DNA of 64,000 bases, taken from assembly GCA_963281255.1 (NCBI GenBank), contig OY725494.1, positions 434,001 through 498,000 of the forward strand, read 5' to 3'. Of this stretch, positions 54,945 through 64,000 are shown in pieces (within the stretch, counting starts at the first letter, position 1; each line of letters begins with the position of its first letter). The notes under the pieces were generated by a model that was not told the DNA's origin, made no database searches, and saw only the letters and a list, made by a program, of their open reading frames with translations. The stretch is from Aphrocallistes beatrix. Its lineage: Eukaryota; Porifera; Hexactinellida; Sceptrulophora; Aphrocallistidae. The position numbers were made by a program, and so were the translations under genes.

Positions 54945-55674
54945 CTGTAACGAATTGATTGAAGAAACTGCCTAGCACAGAAAGTCGATTTTTGGCATGT
55001 GGGAGTCTTTTGGCTATGGTTCCACTAAGTTCTGACCTCCTACGAAAATGTCAACTCATCATGAAATTATGACGTCATTGTCACTTTTTTAAAAATTAGA
55101 AATTTCAGCTTTTCGACTATAACTCTCTATTAATATATCTCAAACATGATACAACCAGTGGTGTTTTGAGGGGGGGCGCGGGGGGCGCTGCCCCCCACTT
55201 TTTTCGCTTGGGGGGCGCTCCTTACCTCATGCTGACTACCATTTTAATTTTAGCCTTAGAATGTATTACGTAGCATAACAAATTCGAATCAATTGTTGCC
55301 ATTTTAAACTAACCATATTCTTTTTCTCTTTCTTATTATCACCATTTCTATACCATCAGGGGATTAAAGTTTCACGAAAAACATATAACTTTTTTACGGG
55401 AAGGAAGCGCCCCCCCTTTCTATTTTTGGCAAAACACCGCTGGATACAACCCTCATCAAAAATGATAACTCATCACTCTGTTATGACGTCACCATTAAGC
55501 ATCAAAAAATTGGCGATTTTTTGAGTGATATCGATTATAACAGTAGACAGATGTATTTAGAAGTGTCATCTACCCTATAATTAATCAATGTGAGCATAGA
55601 CGCCCTTTGCGCGCCTCCAACAGACATAAAGAGTCCACCAGCCGCGCAGCGCAAGCAAGCGAAGCGCGCTTGTA
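54945..55674 (+). repeat. R-family repeat, full copy split by a hAT-type MITE
   Basis: Left part 54945..55155 (TGTAACGAATTGATTGAAGA onward) and right part 55443..55674 ending in GCAAGCGAAGCGCGCTTGTA. The CRE-type TGACGTCA is at 55484. Confidence 0.8.
55156..55442. mobile_element. 287-bp hAT-type MITE nested in an R repeat
   Basis: Ends CAGTGGTGTTTTG and CAAAACACCGCTG, with GATACAAC repeated directly on both sides (55148..55155 and 55443..55450). Contains GGGGGGCGC blocks near both ends. The host R sequence reads through when it is removed. Confidence 0.92.
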
Positions 55675-55814
55675 TGCATTACATTCCAATGTTAAATCTA
55701 TCATTATTACTCGAATTTGATGAGCAATAAATGTAGCAGTCATTGCGGCAAGTCTGAAGCACTCATACTTCAGTAGAAGCGGAACGTGCGGGATAACATT
55801 ATTGAATCGAGATA

Positions 55815-56078
55815 TCTTACAAGCGCGCTTCGCTTGCTTGCGTTGCGCGGCTGGTGGACACTGTATGTCCTCCGGAGGCGTCCTGTGGACGCCTAGGCTC
55901 ACATTGATTAATTATTTGGTAGATGGCATCTCTAAATACATCTGTCTTACTATTATAAATGATATCGCTCGAAAAATCACCAAATTTGTCAATTTTTCAA
56001 TTTTTGATGTGCAAAAAGATGTCATAACAGAGTGATGAGTCATCATGTGATGATAGTTGCATAATATTTGAGATTTCC
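55815..56078 (-). repeat. R-family repeat, partial (minus orientation)
   Basis: Starts at the GC-rich end (ACAAGCGCGCTTCGCTTGCT) and runs through GAGTGATGAGTCATCATGTG to about 56078. Confidence 0.75.
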
Positions 56079-56359
56079 AGTCGAAACGCATTCTGACTGC
56101 AGCATATATAAAGTTGTGAAAATATGCACATAATCTTTTTTATTGCCATACACTATAATACATTTAAGATATCAAACTAAGTTGTGACTTTGAAGTATTA
56201 GTAACAATGACGACATACGATTGTAATGTCGTACAATGATTTCTATTGTGATAGCGTAGTCATTTATTTTGTATAGAAAAGGTGTGAAAAATTTTTTTTT
56301 CTTCAATCAATTCGGACAAACACAAACAAAAAAAAAGTCCGAGCATTTTAATATATATA

Positions 56360-56632
56360 CAGTCGAACCTGCTATAACGGCCACTCTGTATGACGGTCAC
56401 CTGTCTATAGCGATCATCATTGAACAGTCCCGTCCTAAATTCCATAATATTGACCCTGTGTATAGCGGCCACCTGCTCAACGCGGCCAGCGGCCACCCGT
56501 TTGTAGTCCCTTACTGACCCTAAAACAGTGTATAACGGCCATCACCTTTTTCACCTTTTTATGTGCTTATTACAGGACCTGTTACGAACGATAAACAAGT
56601 TTCATGTAATTACAAGTAATGGATTTCTAAAA
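56360..56632. mobile_element. pogo-type MITE (CAGTCGAACC family), right end missing
   Basis: Starts CAGTCGAACCTGCTATAACG after TA and follows 25397.. for about 270 bp, to the TAATGGATTTCTAAA region. There it stops beside an R-family terminal motif. Confidence 0.75.
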
Positions 56633-56636
56633 AATT

Positions 56637-56662
56637 CCTGACTATTAAAACTCGATTAATGT
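56637..56662 (+). repeat. R-family terminal motif
   Basis: CCTGACTATTAAAACTCGAT then TAATGT, 18 bp or so ahead of the R copy that starts near 56680. Confidence 0.6.
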
Positions 56663-56679
56663 TTGTTTGTGTATACGTA

Positions 56680-57145
56680 TATATCTGTAACGGATTGACT
56701 GAAGAAACTGCCTGGCGTAGAAAGCTGATTTTTGACATGTGGCAGTCTTTTGACTTTCGCTCCACTAAGTTCTGAGCTCAGACGAAAATGTCGGCTCATC
56801 ATGTAATTATGACGTCATTGTCACATTTTTAAAAGTTAAGCAATACAGTTATTCGAGCATAACTCAGCCATTATAGGAGATAGAAGGCTGAAATTTTAAT
56901 AAAATGTGCATATTAATATACCTCACATATAATATAACTACCATCAAAAAATGATGACTCATCACTCTGTTATGACGTCATCATAACGCATCAAAAACTT
57001 TAAAATTGACATATTTGGTGATTTTTCGAGTGATATCGATTTTAACACTAAGATAGACATATTTAGAGATTTTATTTCCCTTATAACTAACCAAAGTGTC
57101 CGCCAGCCACGCATCGCAAGCAAGCGAAGCGCGCTTGTATATATA
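56680..57145 (+). repeat. R-family repeat, full copy
   Basis: Runs from TATATCTGTAACGGATTGAC through two CRE-type TGACGTCA sites (near 56810 and at 56973) to AAGCGAAGCGCGCTTGTATA. Confidence 0.8.
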
Positions 57146-57532
57146 AAAATGCTAGGACTTTTTTTGTTCGTGTTTGTCCGAATTGATTGAAGAATTGGTA
57201 AGTCATAGAGATATGAAAATTAGCATGTAGATGTCAAATGATATGACGACGATTAAGTTCTAAGATAAAAAGCGAAATTTCACACCTCTGCAAAAAAATG
57301 GAAGACAATTTTTCACACCTTTTCTTTGCAATATTTATAACTTCACTCTCACAATAGAAATAATTGTACGACACTACAATAGATTGTCATTGTTTTTAAT
57401 ACCTTCAAAGCCACAACTTATGTTTGATGTCTAAATTTATTCAAGGGTATACCAATGTAAAAGGTTATGTGCATATATTTTCACAACTTTATATGCATAT
57501 TTTCACAGCATTTGACGGATTTTGAAACATAT
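57146..57532. other. Spacer between repeats
   Basis: Similar to 56060-56300 in inverted order (TTTCACACCTTTTC and TTGTAATGTCGTAC-type words). No gene. Confidence 0.4.
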
Positions 57533-57810
57533 GCTAGAGACTAGCTTCTAATGGTTGATTAAGCTTTTTAGGGGTGCAGGTTCAGAAAATCGTATTTTCG
57601 AATCTATGTGATCAATTATTTGTTTACTTTTGTTTACAATAGATACATAAAGTAAACAAATTACAAAAATTGGCTAGAGACTAGGTTCCAAAGGTTGACA
57701 CGGGGTTTTCAGGGGTGTAAATTTAGAATATTATATTTTCGGATCTATATGAGAAATTATTTGTTAATTTATGTTTACATTATTTAAACAAATTCTCACA
57801 ATACGCTAGA
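57533..57810. repeat. Two tandem copies of a 140-bp unit
   Basis: GCTAGAGACTAG begins at 57533 and 57673, followed in both by an AGGGGTGNA block and TATTTGTTNA. A third copy, inverted, is at 20249..20368. Confidence 0.7.
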
Positions 57811-57825
57811 TTGAGTAACCTCAGA

Positions 57826-57916
57826 CACCTACAGGGCGACTCTGCTGACACAAAGTGTCCGCAAGCCCCGCAGCGCTTGTATATAACTAAACACTAATCA
57901 ACTTTTAATAGTAAGC
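57826..57916 (+). repeat. R-family GC-rich end plus terminal motif
   Basis: GACACAAAGTGTCCGCAAGC and CGCAGCGCTTGTATATA, followed at 57891 by the inverse terminal motif ACTAATCAACTTTTAATAGT. Confidence 0.6.
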
Positions 57917-58227
57917 ATACTTGTTTTACTTTCAACTCAGAAATATTAAGACCTAGAAGTATCTTGTAACAGTTTAGACAAATCAATTTATGTCGCACCA
58001 CATAATGTACCACTAACTGCTTTTTCAGAATTTTAAGAAAGTGCTATTTCTATAAAACAAAAATTCAAAAATGATAAATATTTCTAAACTGAAAATATAA
58101 TGGAAAAATACAGAATAATAGGTTTAGAATGTTAGAATATCTGAAGGCAATTCTTATCAGCTATTCAGAGTACTAAACCCTTTCTTGATTGTTTGCAAAA
58201 ACTCCCATAAGATATGCAGAAGTGTAT

Positions 58228-58372
58228 ATCTAATGAATCAATTCGAATTCAGGAGAGAAGATTTGAATAAAATTAGAACTATTGTCAGAAATGAGAATAT
58301 TGTTAGAATTATATCTCCATTCGATTCATTGCATGTAAGACCACTTGAAAAATTAAATTAAATCTCACCATA
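58228..58372 (-). pseudogene. NHL gene remnant with an internal deletion
   Basis: On the minus strand GGTCTTACATGCAATGAATC then GAATGGAGATAT matches the third NHL blade of the array genes. It passes directly into AATTCTAACAATATTCTCAT, which belongs to the fifth blade, so about 250 bp in between are gone. It lies 24 kb from the array, in the opposite orientation. Confidence 0.7.
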
Positions 58373-58374
58373 AT

Positions 58375-58655
58375 CAGTATACTAACATACCTCACATATG
58401 ATGCAACTGTCATCAAAAAATGATGACTCATCACTTTGTTATGACATCATCATTACTCATCAAAATTTTTAAAATTGACTAATTTGGTGATTTTTCGTGC
58501 AATATCGATTATAACAGTAGGACAGAAGTATTTAGAGATGCTATCTGCCTTAGAATTAAGTAACCAATGTGATTCCAGGCGACCGAAGGGAGCCTCCGGC
58601 GGACACAAAGTGTCCGTCAGCCGCGCAGCGCAAGCAAGCGAGGCGCGCTTGTATA
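58375..58655 (+). repeat. R-family repeat, right half
   Basis: From ATACTAACATACCTCACATA to AGCGAGGCGCGCTTGTATAT. The CRE position is mutated to TGACATCA. Confidence 0.7.
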
Positions 58656-58667
58656 TATATATATATA

Positions 58668-59145
58668 CACTACCCAGACAAAAGTATTCAAACACCACGA
58701 AAACTTCCGTACAAATAGTATTAAATTGGAACTATTCAAAGAAGGAACATGTCCTCAAACAGTATAAAATACTCTATTTTTATTTCAAATTCATAAGCTA
58801 CACATTCTAATTACTCGTAATTCAGAGTCTCAACTCAAATATTTATTCTTATGTAGAAAATTATCAACCTTTGCCACTTGTGTCACTAATAGCCATCATA
58901 TATAATGGCTGTGACTTGGGACAAGTAGTATCAAGTATCAAATATTGATATATTTATTAACTTGGGAGTTAGTAATTGAGTTAAGGCTATCAATTATGAG
59001 TAATTAGAAAATGTAGTTTACGAATTTGAAATAAAAATAGAGTATTCTTCACGGTTTGAGTACATATTCATTTATGAATATACCCACTTTAATACTATTT
59101 GTACGGAGGTTTCTGTGGTGGTCGAATACTTTTGTCCGGGTACTG
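58668..59145. mobile_element. 478-bp Tc1/mariner-like MITE
   Basis: CACTACCCAGACAAAAGTAT at the left is matched by the inverted right end CAGTACCCGGACAAAAGTAT, with TA flanks. Next to the ends CACCACGAAAACTTCCGTAC and GTACGGAGGTTTCTGTGGTG are also inverted partners. Confidence 0.8.
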
Positions 59146-59655
59146 TATATATGTAACGAATTGATTGAAGAAACTGTCAGGCCCAGAAAACTGATTTTTG
59201 GCATGCAGGAGTCTTTTGTCTATGGCTCCACTAAGTTCTGAGTTCAGCCCCGAAAATGTCAACTAATCATGGAATTATGACGTCATTGTAACCTTTTATA
59301 ATTATAAATTTTAGTTTTTGATTATAACTCAGCCATTTTAGGTGATAGAAGGCTGAAATTTTAATAAAATGTGCATATTAATATATCTCACATGTGATAC
59401 AACTATCATGAAAAAATGATGACTCATCACCTTGTTATGACGTCATCATTACGCTTCAAAAATTTAGAAATTGACCTATTTGATGATTTTTCGTGCAATA
59501 TCGACTATAACAGTAGGATAGACATATTTGGAGATGTTATCTCACTTATAATTAATCAATGTAACACCAGGCACCCCAGGGAGCCTCCGGCGGGCGCAAA
59601 GTGTCCGCTAGCCGCGCAGCGCATTCAAGCGAAGCGTGATTATATATATATATAT
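59146..59655 (+). repeat. R-family repeat, full copy
   Basis: TGTAACGAATTGATTGAAGA to CAAGCGAAGCGTGATTATAT. CRE-type TGACGTCA sites near 59278 and at 59438. Confidence 0.8.
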
Positions 59656-59659
59656 ATAG

Positions 59660-59826
59660 TCAGGGTCTCTTATTATGAACTCGCTTAATTTGAACATTCG
59701 TTTACTAATCTCATGGTCCCGATTTCATTTTTGAGATTGGATTATATTGAATCAAGTTCGCTTAATATGAAGTATCTCTATTATGAACAGATTTTTTGCT
59801 CCCCTGGTGATTCACAAAAAGCGACC
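59660..59826. mobile_element. pogo-type MITE (CAGTCAGGG family), decayed copy
   Basis: AGTCAGGGTCTCTTATTATG at the left and CAAAAAGCGACCCATACA at the right correspond to the ends of 13437..13624. Inner words such as TCGCTTAATATGAAGTATCT are also shared. Confidence 0.7.
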
Positions 59827-59959
59827 CATACATTAATCAAAGTTTTAATTGTAAAGATATATACATACCTTTTGAAAATTCTTATTTTGAGCTAAAAGCG
59901 AGTTCTTAACGGCTAATATAGGATATTTTAATTTGTAGATTCCGACTTTCACACTTAAA

Positions 59960-60065
59960 ATTGTCTAAAATGAGTATTTCCCGATGTATTCCGATATTAA
60001 TATTTCATGTTCCTTCGAGTCAGTTCCTGGAGCTGCACTATCGGTCTATCGACCGACATTTATTT
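59960..60065. repeat. Second copy of the TCGGTCTATCGACCGA repeat
   Basis: Matches 27841..27925 (GGAGCTGCACTATCGGTCTA). Confidence 0.5.
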
Positions 60066-60219
60066 TGAATGCTCGAAACTCCTAAATTGTTTAAATAGTT
60101 TCATTTTAAAATACGTAGATCTAAAGTCGACTAAAAAATAAATGAAAGCCAGATCAATCCAATTTGCAATAATTTTCTACACATTACAGAACTCGAGGAT
60201 ATGCGAAATAATTTCAGTA

Positions 60220-60787
60220 TTAACAAGCGCGCTTCGCTTGCTTGCGCTGCCACGCTGGCGGACACTTTGTGTCCGCCGGAGGCGCCCTTTGGGGACCTGG
60301 GGTCACATTGATTAATTATATGGGAAAAAACATCTCTAAATACGTCTGTCCTACTGTTATAATCGATATCGCACAAATATCACAAAATCTATCAATTTTT
60401 AAAATTTTTGATGAGTAATGATGACGTCATAACAAAGTGATGAGTCATCATTTTTTGATGATAGTTGCATCATATGTGAGATATATTAATATACACATTC
60501 TATTAAAATTTCAGCCTTTTATCTCCTATAATGGCTGAGTTATGCTCGAATAACTGTATTGCTTAACTTTTAAAAATGTGACAATGACGTCATAATTCCA
60601 TGATGAGTCGACATTTTGCTTTGAGCTCAGAACTTAGTGGAGCCATAGCCAAAAGACTCCCACATGCCAAAAATCAGCTTTCTGTGCCTGGCAGTTTCTT
60701 CAATCAATTCGATACATATATATATATATATACGTACTACATATGTACACAAACAAACAAACATTAATCGAGTTTTTAATAGTAAGT
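60220..60787 (-). repeat. R-family repeat, full copy with terminal motif (minus orientation)
   Basis: GC-rich end at 60224 (AAGCGCGCTTCGCTTGCTTG), CRE-type TGACGTCA at 60422 and 60585, AP-1-type TGAGTCA at 60441, left end TCAATCAATTCGATACATAT, a TA run, and the terminal motif ACATTAATCGAGTTTTTAAT at 60761. Confidence 0.82.
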
Positions 60788-61015
60788 ATAACTCAAATGT
60801 GAAGATAAAGAAATTTGATAATTGAAGTGAATCCCATTTGATAAACGATTAATATAAATGGAGAGATCACAAAAAGCTACACCATAATACAAAAAAATAT
60901 ACAACAATATACTCGTAGATAGGTGCGATAAACAAACTAATCAAACTGAAGTGTCTAAAAGTAAATTATAAATTTGACAACTCAACTAAATCAAGTAACA
61001 TACTATATCAAGTTA
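60788..61015. other. 3' flank of the NLR gene
   Basis: AT-rich, 228 bp; no feature recognised. Confidence 0.4.
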
Positions 61016-64000
61016 TCAATCATTACATCTAAGAGTTAGAGAATAAAGTTTCGCAGTCTGCTTTAGAACCTTCATATGATGTGGATTTAGTTTAGAGAGT
61101 TTATTATAACTAATGTCAAGTTTTTTCAGGAGTGTTACAGTAGGTATGAGTTGTGTGAGGATTTTACAGGCGTTGGCATTCAGCTTACAGTTACGTAGTA
61201 GTATACATCTGATAGAACGATGATGTATAAGTCCTCCACTTAGAGATAACAGAGCAGGATCAGATAATGGTATACTCGATATGTATAAATAAACTAAGCA
61301 TCTGCACGTAGTCATCATTCTGCCCCAGAGAGTGGAGTCATCATCTCGTAGACTGATAAAACTTAGCTTAATATCTACTAAGTTCGTACAGGATAGTAAA
61401 GGAAACAGAAATTCACTCCAATTGTTTAGTCCGATATTTTCAAAATAAGATAGTTCCAAACCTTTAAGAGAGTAAGCGTTTGTATTAAGAATTCTTTGAA
61501 AATACTTGTAATAGCTTTTGCCAGTATATCGGGGAAGTAGACCTAGGAATTTGAGATTGGAGAGTGTGCTTATATGCGGTAGTAATAATTCACAAGGAAC
61601 ACCTCCATATCCATACAATACTATTTCCTCAAGATTGGAAAGTAGATGTGATTGGGAATGTAACTGCTCAATGCATTTTCTAGGAACACGATAGAGATAC
61701 AAACTATTCAGCTGTGTTGCTGTGCTGAGATTGTTCAATAGTGTAACTTGGTTAGCGAAATTAAATGCAAAATGAGGGTAATAATACAAGTTATGTGTCG
61801 CAATAAACTGAGTACTCAGCTGCTGTATGAATTGAGCTGATAATTTTGTTTGATACAAACAAATATTCTTGAAGGCTCGGAAACCATTATTAGGGTACAA
61901 ATATGTTTCACTGTCTGTAAGTTCGCATCTGATAAGTTCTAAGCTAATTTTAGTATTAGATCGTAGCCTATTAGCTATAATCGCATCACTATACGGCTTG
62001 ATAGTAGAATAACAATCAGTCACATAATTCAACGTTATAGCTAATAAGTCAAGTGAGCAAAAATTTAATTGCTTCAGTAGATAACTGAATTGATACACAT
62101 CGATGTACTTAGTGTCGAATTGGATGAGTTGAATGGAATTGAGCAGTGGAAGACATTGTAGGAAGCATTTCCACTCGTTTGGCGATATGGTGCTACTCAG
62201 ATATAAATATATTTTTTTTGGAAGAAATTGGCGCAGGATTGAATATAATTCATTCTTTGAATTGGAGTTACTTTCAGAAAAAATTTCGGAGATGACAATG
62301 AATGTTTTCGTAAATTGAATCCAACCCGTATACTCAGTCATCGGTATTTCGTACATACCTGAATATTCATATTTCAATTGACACTTCATTGTCATATTTT
62401 CCATCGGTATTGGTGATGTTGGAAGACATCGGTAGAGTATGGACAGTACATCTCCAGCTGAATTAGATAGTAGGCCGCATAGAAATCGGAAATTCATTTT
62501 GAACGTCACAAATGTTTCATCAGTGTTTACTATGTAGCGAGTGCTTAAACACTGATCACGCCATGAACAAGAATAGAGCCAGAATGCACCGATGTACTCT
62601 TGGATAGTTAAATGTGCGAAGGACCAGACACAAGTTAATTGACCGAGTTCGTCTTTTTTTATGTGCTCTTCTGCTAATCCTAAGCATTGGCACGATTTCT
62701 CTGCCTTGTCTACTGTAATTCGGATGTCTTTAGTACATATTAGTTCACGACTGTATATTCCAAGGTAGGCTAGTTCTCCGATATTAAATAAACAGTCTTG
62801 AACATTGGGATTTAGATTGAAGATGGATTTTGAAGTCATGTGTTCCAGCCCCATTCTGTTCAGTTGTCGCCGAATCAAATATGCGACTAACTCTGAATAG
62901 ATATTCGTTAGAGTATGTGCAGTTATATCATCAGATCCGCGGACGAGAGCTGCAAATAGTGACGCATTAACGGGAATTAAGCTCAGCTGGTTTATCTCAT
63001 CGTGGAGATGGAGAAGTTCTTTTAAATGTTTTTGTTTTTCAATTTGAGGTAGTTGTATTTCAAAGTATATGTCTCTGTTTTCTGGTGAAAATCCTAAAAT
63101 TTGAAAGAACCTATCTATAATTAGTGTATGCTCTTGTGAAATTTTCGTATAGACTCCTGGTCGACTCGTTATTATGATGGTAGATTGAGTTAGAGCCTTA
63201 CGAGTTAGGAGCAAGAAAAGGAGAGTGTTTTGGAAGGGAACCTCTTTTACGAATTCATCCAAGCCGTCGATTATTATAAGGAGGCCATCTCCATCTGACT
63301 CAACCAGATGCTTAGACAAGTCGACAGTCCAGTTAGGACCTACTGGCATGGATAAGCGCAACCATCTTTGTATGAACTCTCCCTCGATAACATTGCCGGT
63401 TTTATCTCTCGATTTTTCCATTTCGTGCCAATCGGGGTTTCTGCATGGATTTGATACGGAAAAAGAAAATTGTGGAAGTTCGCCTTTACCAAATCGTAAC
63501 GCTGTCATGTGGCAAAGAAAGCTTTTCCCACATCCCGGGTTTCCTATAAGACACCATATTTTTGGTTCATTCCATGTCATCCACTTAGAAAATTCCCAAG
63601 ACCATTCTTTCTTCTTAGGACTGTATCTTTTTATTTCTTTGGTGAAATCCACTGGATATATTCTCATCTCTCCATTTGAAATTTTGCGAAGGTATGCAAT
63701 TTCATTATATGTGGTTTCATCTTCGGGATTGACTGATCTCGGTCTTTCTTCTATTATTGTTAAATCCACGTAAATTGATTCGATATTGATTAGTTGATCG
63801 TCGTCCAGCATTTGTTTCACTTGTTTATTCTGTAATTCCATGAATATTCTTAAAGATTCTTCCCACATCGTAATTTCTTTTTCAAGTGATGCTATTTCCT
63901 TTCGAAATTTTGATTTGAAAACTTGTTCTGTAATATTACTGAAAACAGCATTATATTGTTTTAATTTTAATCCAACGTCATTTCGATTAATCTGTGACAT
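61016..64000 (-). CDS. NACHT-LRR (NLR-type) protein
   Basis: Intracellular STAND-type NTPase of the NLR class, usually a sensor in innate immunity. 994 codons are open, and the first ATG falls on the last base of the window, so upstream exons may exist. Residues ~25-70 are a coiled coil. The NACHT domain spans ~145-400: Walker A GNPGCGKS (153-160), Walker B LLIIIDGLDEF (240-250) and sensor TIIITSRPG (274-282). A helical region follows to ~600, including AHLTIQEYIGAFWLY, typical of the helical domain after NACHT. About 630-994 contain leucine-rich repeats (LSNLEEIVLYG, LSNLKFLGLL, LLKKLDISYNKLSKL). No CARD, Death or Pyrin domain is visible. It ends with a normal stop and no later exon is needed. 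Confidence 0.88.
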   Translation of the reverse strand: MSQINRNDVGLKLKQYNAVFSNITEQVFKSKFRKEIASLEKEITMWEESLRIFMELQNKQVKQMLDDDQLINIESIYVDLTIIEERPRSVNPEDETTYNEIAYLRKISNGEMRIYPVDFTKEIKRYSPKKKEWSWEFSKWMTWNEPKIWCLIGNPGCGKSFLCHMTALRFGKGELPQFSFSVSNPCRNPDWHEMEKSRDKTGNVIEGEFIQRWLRLSMPVGPNWTVDLSKHLVESDGDGLLIIIDGLDEFVKEVPFQNTLLFLLLTRKALTQSTIIITSRPGVYTKISQEHTLIIDRFFQILGFSPENRDIYFEIQLPQIEKQKHLKELLHLHDEINQLSLIPVNASLFAALVRGSDDITAHTLTNIYSELVAYLIRRQLNRMGLEHMTSKSIFNLNPNVQDCLFNIGELAYLGIYSRELICTKDIRITVDKAEKSCQCLGLAEEHIKKDELGQLTCVWSFAHLTIQEYIGAFWLYSCSWRDQCLSTRYIVNTDETFVTFKMNFRFLCGLLSNSAGDVLSILYRCLPTSPIPMENMTMKCQLKYEYSGMYEIPMTEYTGWIQFTKTFIVISEIFSESNSNSKNELYSILRQFLPKKIYLYLSSTISPNEWKCFLQCLPLLNSIQLIQFDTKYIDVYQFSYLLKQLNFCSLDLLAITLNYVTDCYSTIKPYSDAIIANRLRSNTKISLELIRCELTDSETYLYPNNGFRAFKNICLYQTKLSAQFIQQLSTQFIATHNLYYYPHFAFNFANQVTLLNNLSTATQLNSLYLYRVPRKCIEQLHSQSHLLSNLEEIVLYGYGGVPCELLLPHISTLSNLKFLGLLPRYTGKSYYKYFQRILNTNAYSLKGLELSYFENIGLNNWSEFLFPLLSCTNLVDIKLSFISLRDDDSTLWGRMMTTCRCLVYLYISSIPLSDPALLSLSGGLIHHRSIRCILLRNCKLNANACKILTQLIPTVTLLKKLDISYNKLSKLNPHHMKVLKQTAKLYSLTLRCND

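Noticed and set aside
55585-55902. Frame with residues such as AQRKQAKRACK, repeated in both orientations
   Set aside because: It is the translated GC-rich end of two R repeats facing each other.

Overview
The window is animal (metazoan) nuclear DNA: AT-rich, with GT-AG introns that are often only 66-90 bp long, intron-bearing Argonaute and transposase genes, a PPP4R2 orthologue, TRIM-like NHL proteins, a NACHT-LRR (NLR) protein, a CR1/L2-like LINE and many miniature DNA transposons. The compact host genes and the family of RING-less coiled-coil/NHL proteins resemble what I know of sponges, possibly a glass sponge. That placement is an inference from memory and was not tested.

Layout. 1-3.8 kb holds two conserved single-copy genes on the + strand: the last exons of an Argonaute-clade slicer, with the complete catalytic tetrad, and an intronless PPP4R2 homologue. 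5.6-34 kb is a tandem array of coiled-coil/NHL genes, all on +. Copies at 5606, 22988, 29131 and 32701 are intact. Copies at 8325, 15662 and 18910 are broken, and a further fragment lies at 31824. The intergenic DNA is duplicated along with the genes and carries a GC-rich repeat of unknown origin (unit X), a second duplicated flank (unit Y) and pieces of a LINE whose 5' end is built of 159-bp tandem promoter-like monomers. 34.9-41.1 kb is packed with mobile DNA: pogo/Tigger-like MITEs, a foldback-like inverted duplication around a frameshifted PIN-like gene fragment, and a hAT-type MITE whose empty site survives in the opposite arm. A divergent NHL gene follows at 41.7 kb.

45,643-50,648 is a complete 5,006-bp DNA transposon. 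It has 137-bp terminal inverted repeats and a GATC target duplication. A ten-exon minus-strand gene can be read through without a stop (813 codons) and encodes a gypsy-type integrase (HHCC, D-D-E, GPF) followed by an OTU cysteine-protease domain. This is the signature of the Ginger1 group and is the most notable item here.

52-60.8 kb is almost wholly nested repeats. The main one is a roughly 500-bp family (called R here) that repeatedly carries consensus CRE and AP-1 motifs, together with Tc1-like, pogo-like and hAT MITEs and a decayed NHL remnant. 61-64 kb on the minus strand is a 994-codon NACHT-LRR gene that reaches the window edge.

No bacterial operons, CRISPR arrays, rRNA or tRNA genes were recognised. 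Exon boundaries were placed by eye from splice motifs and reading frame.
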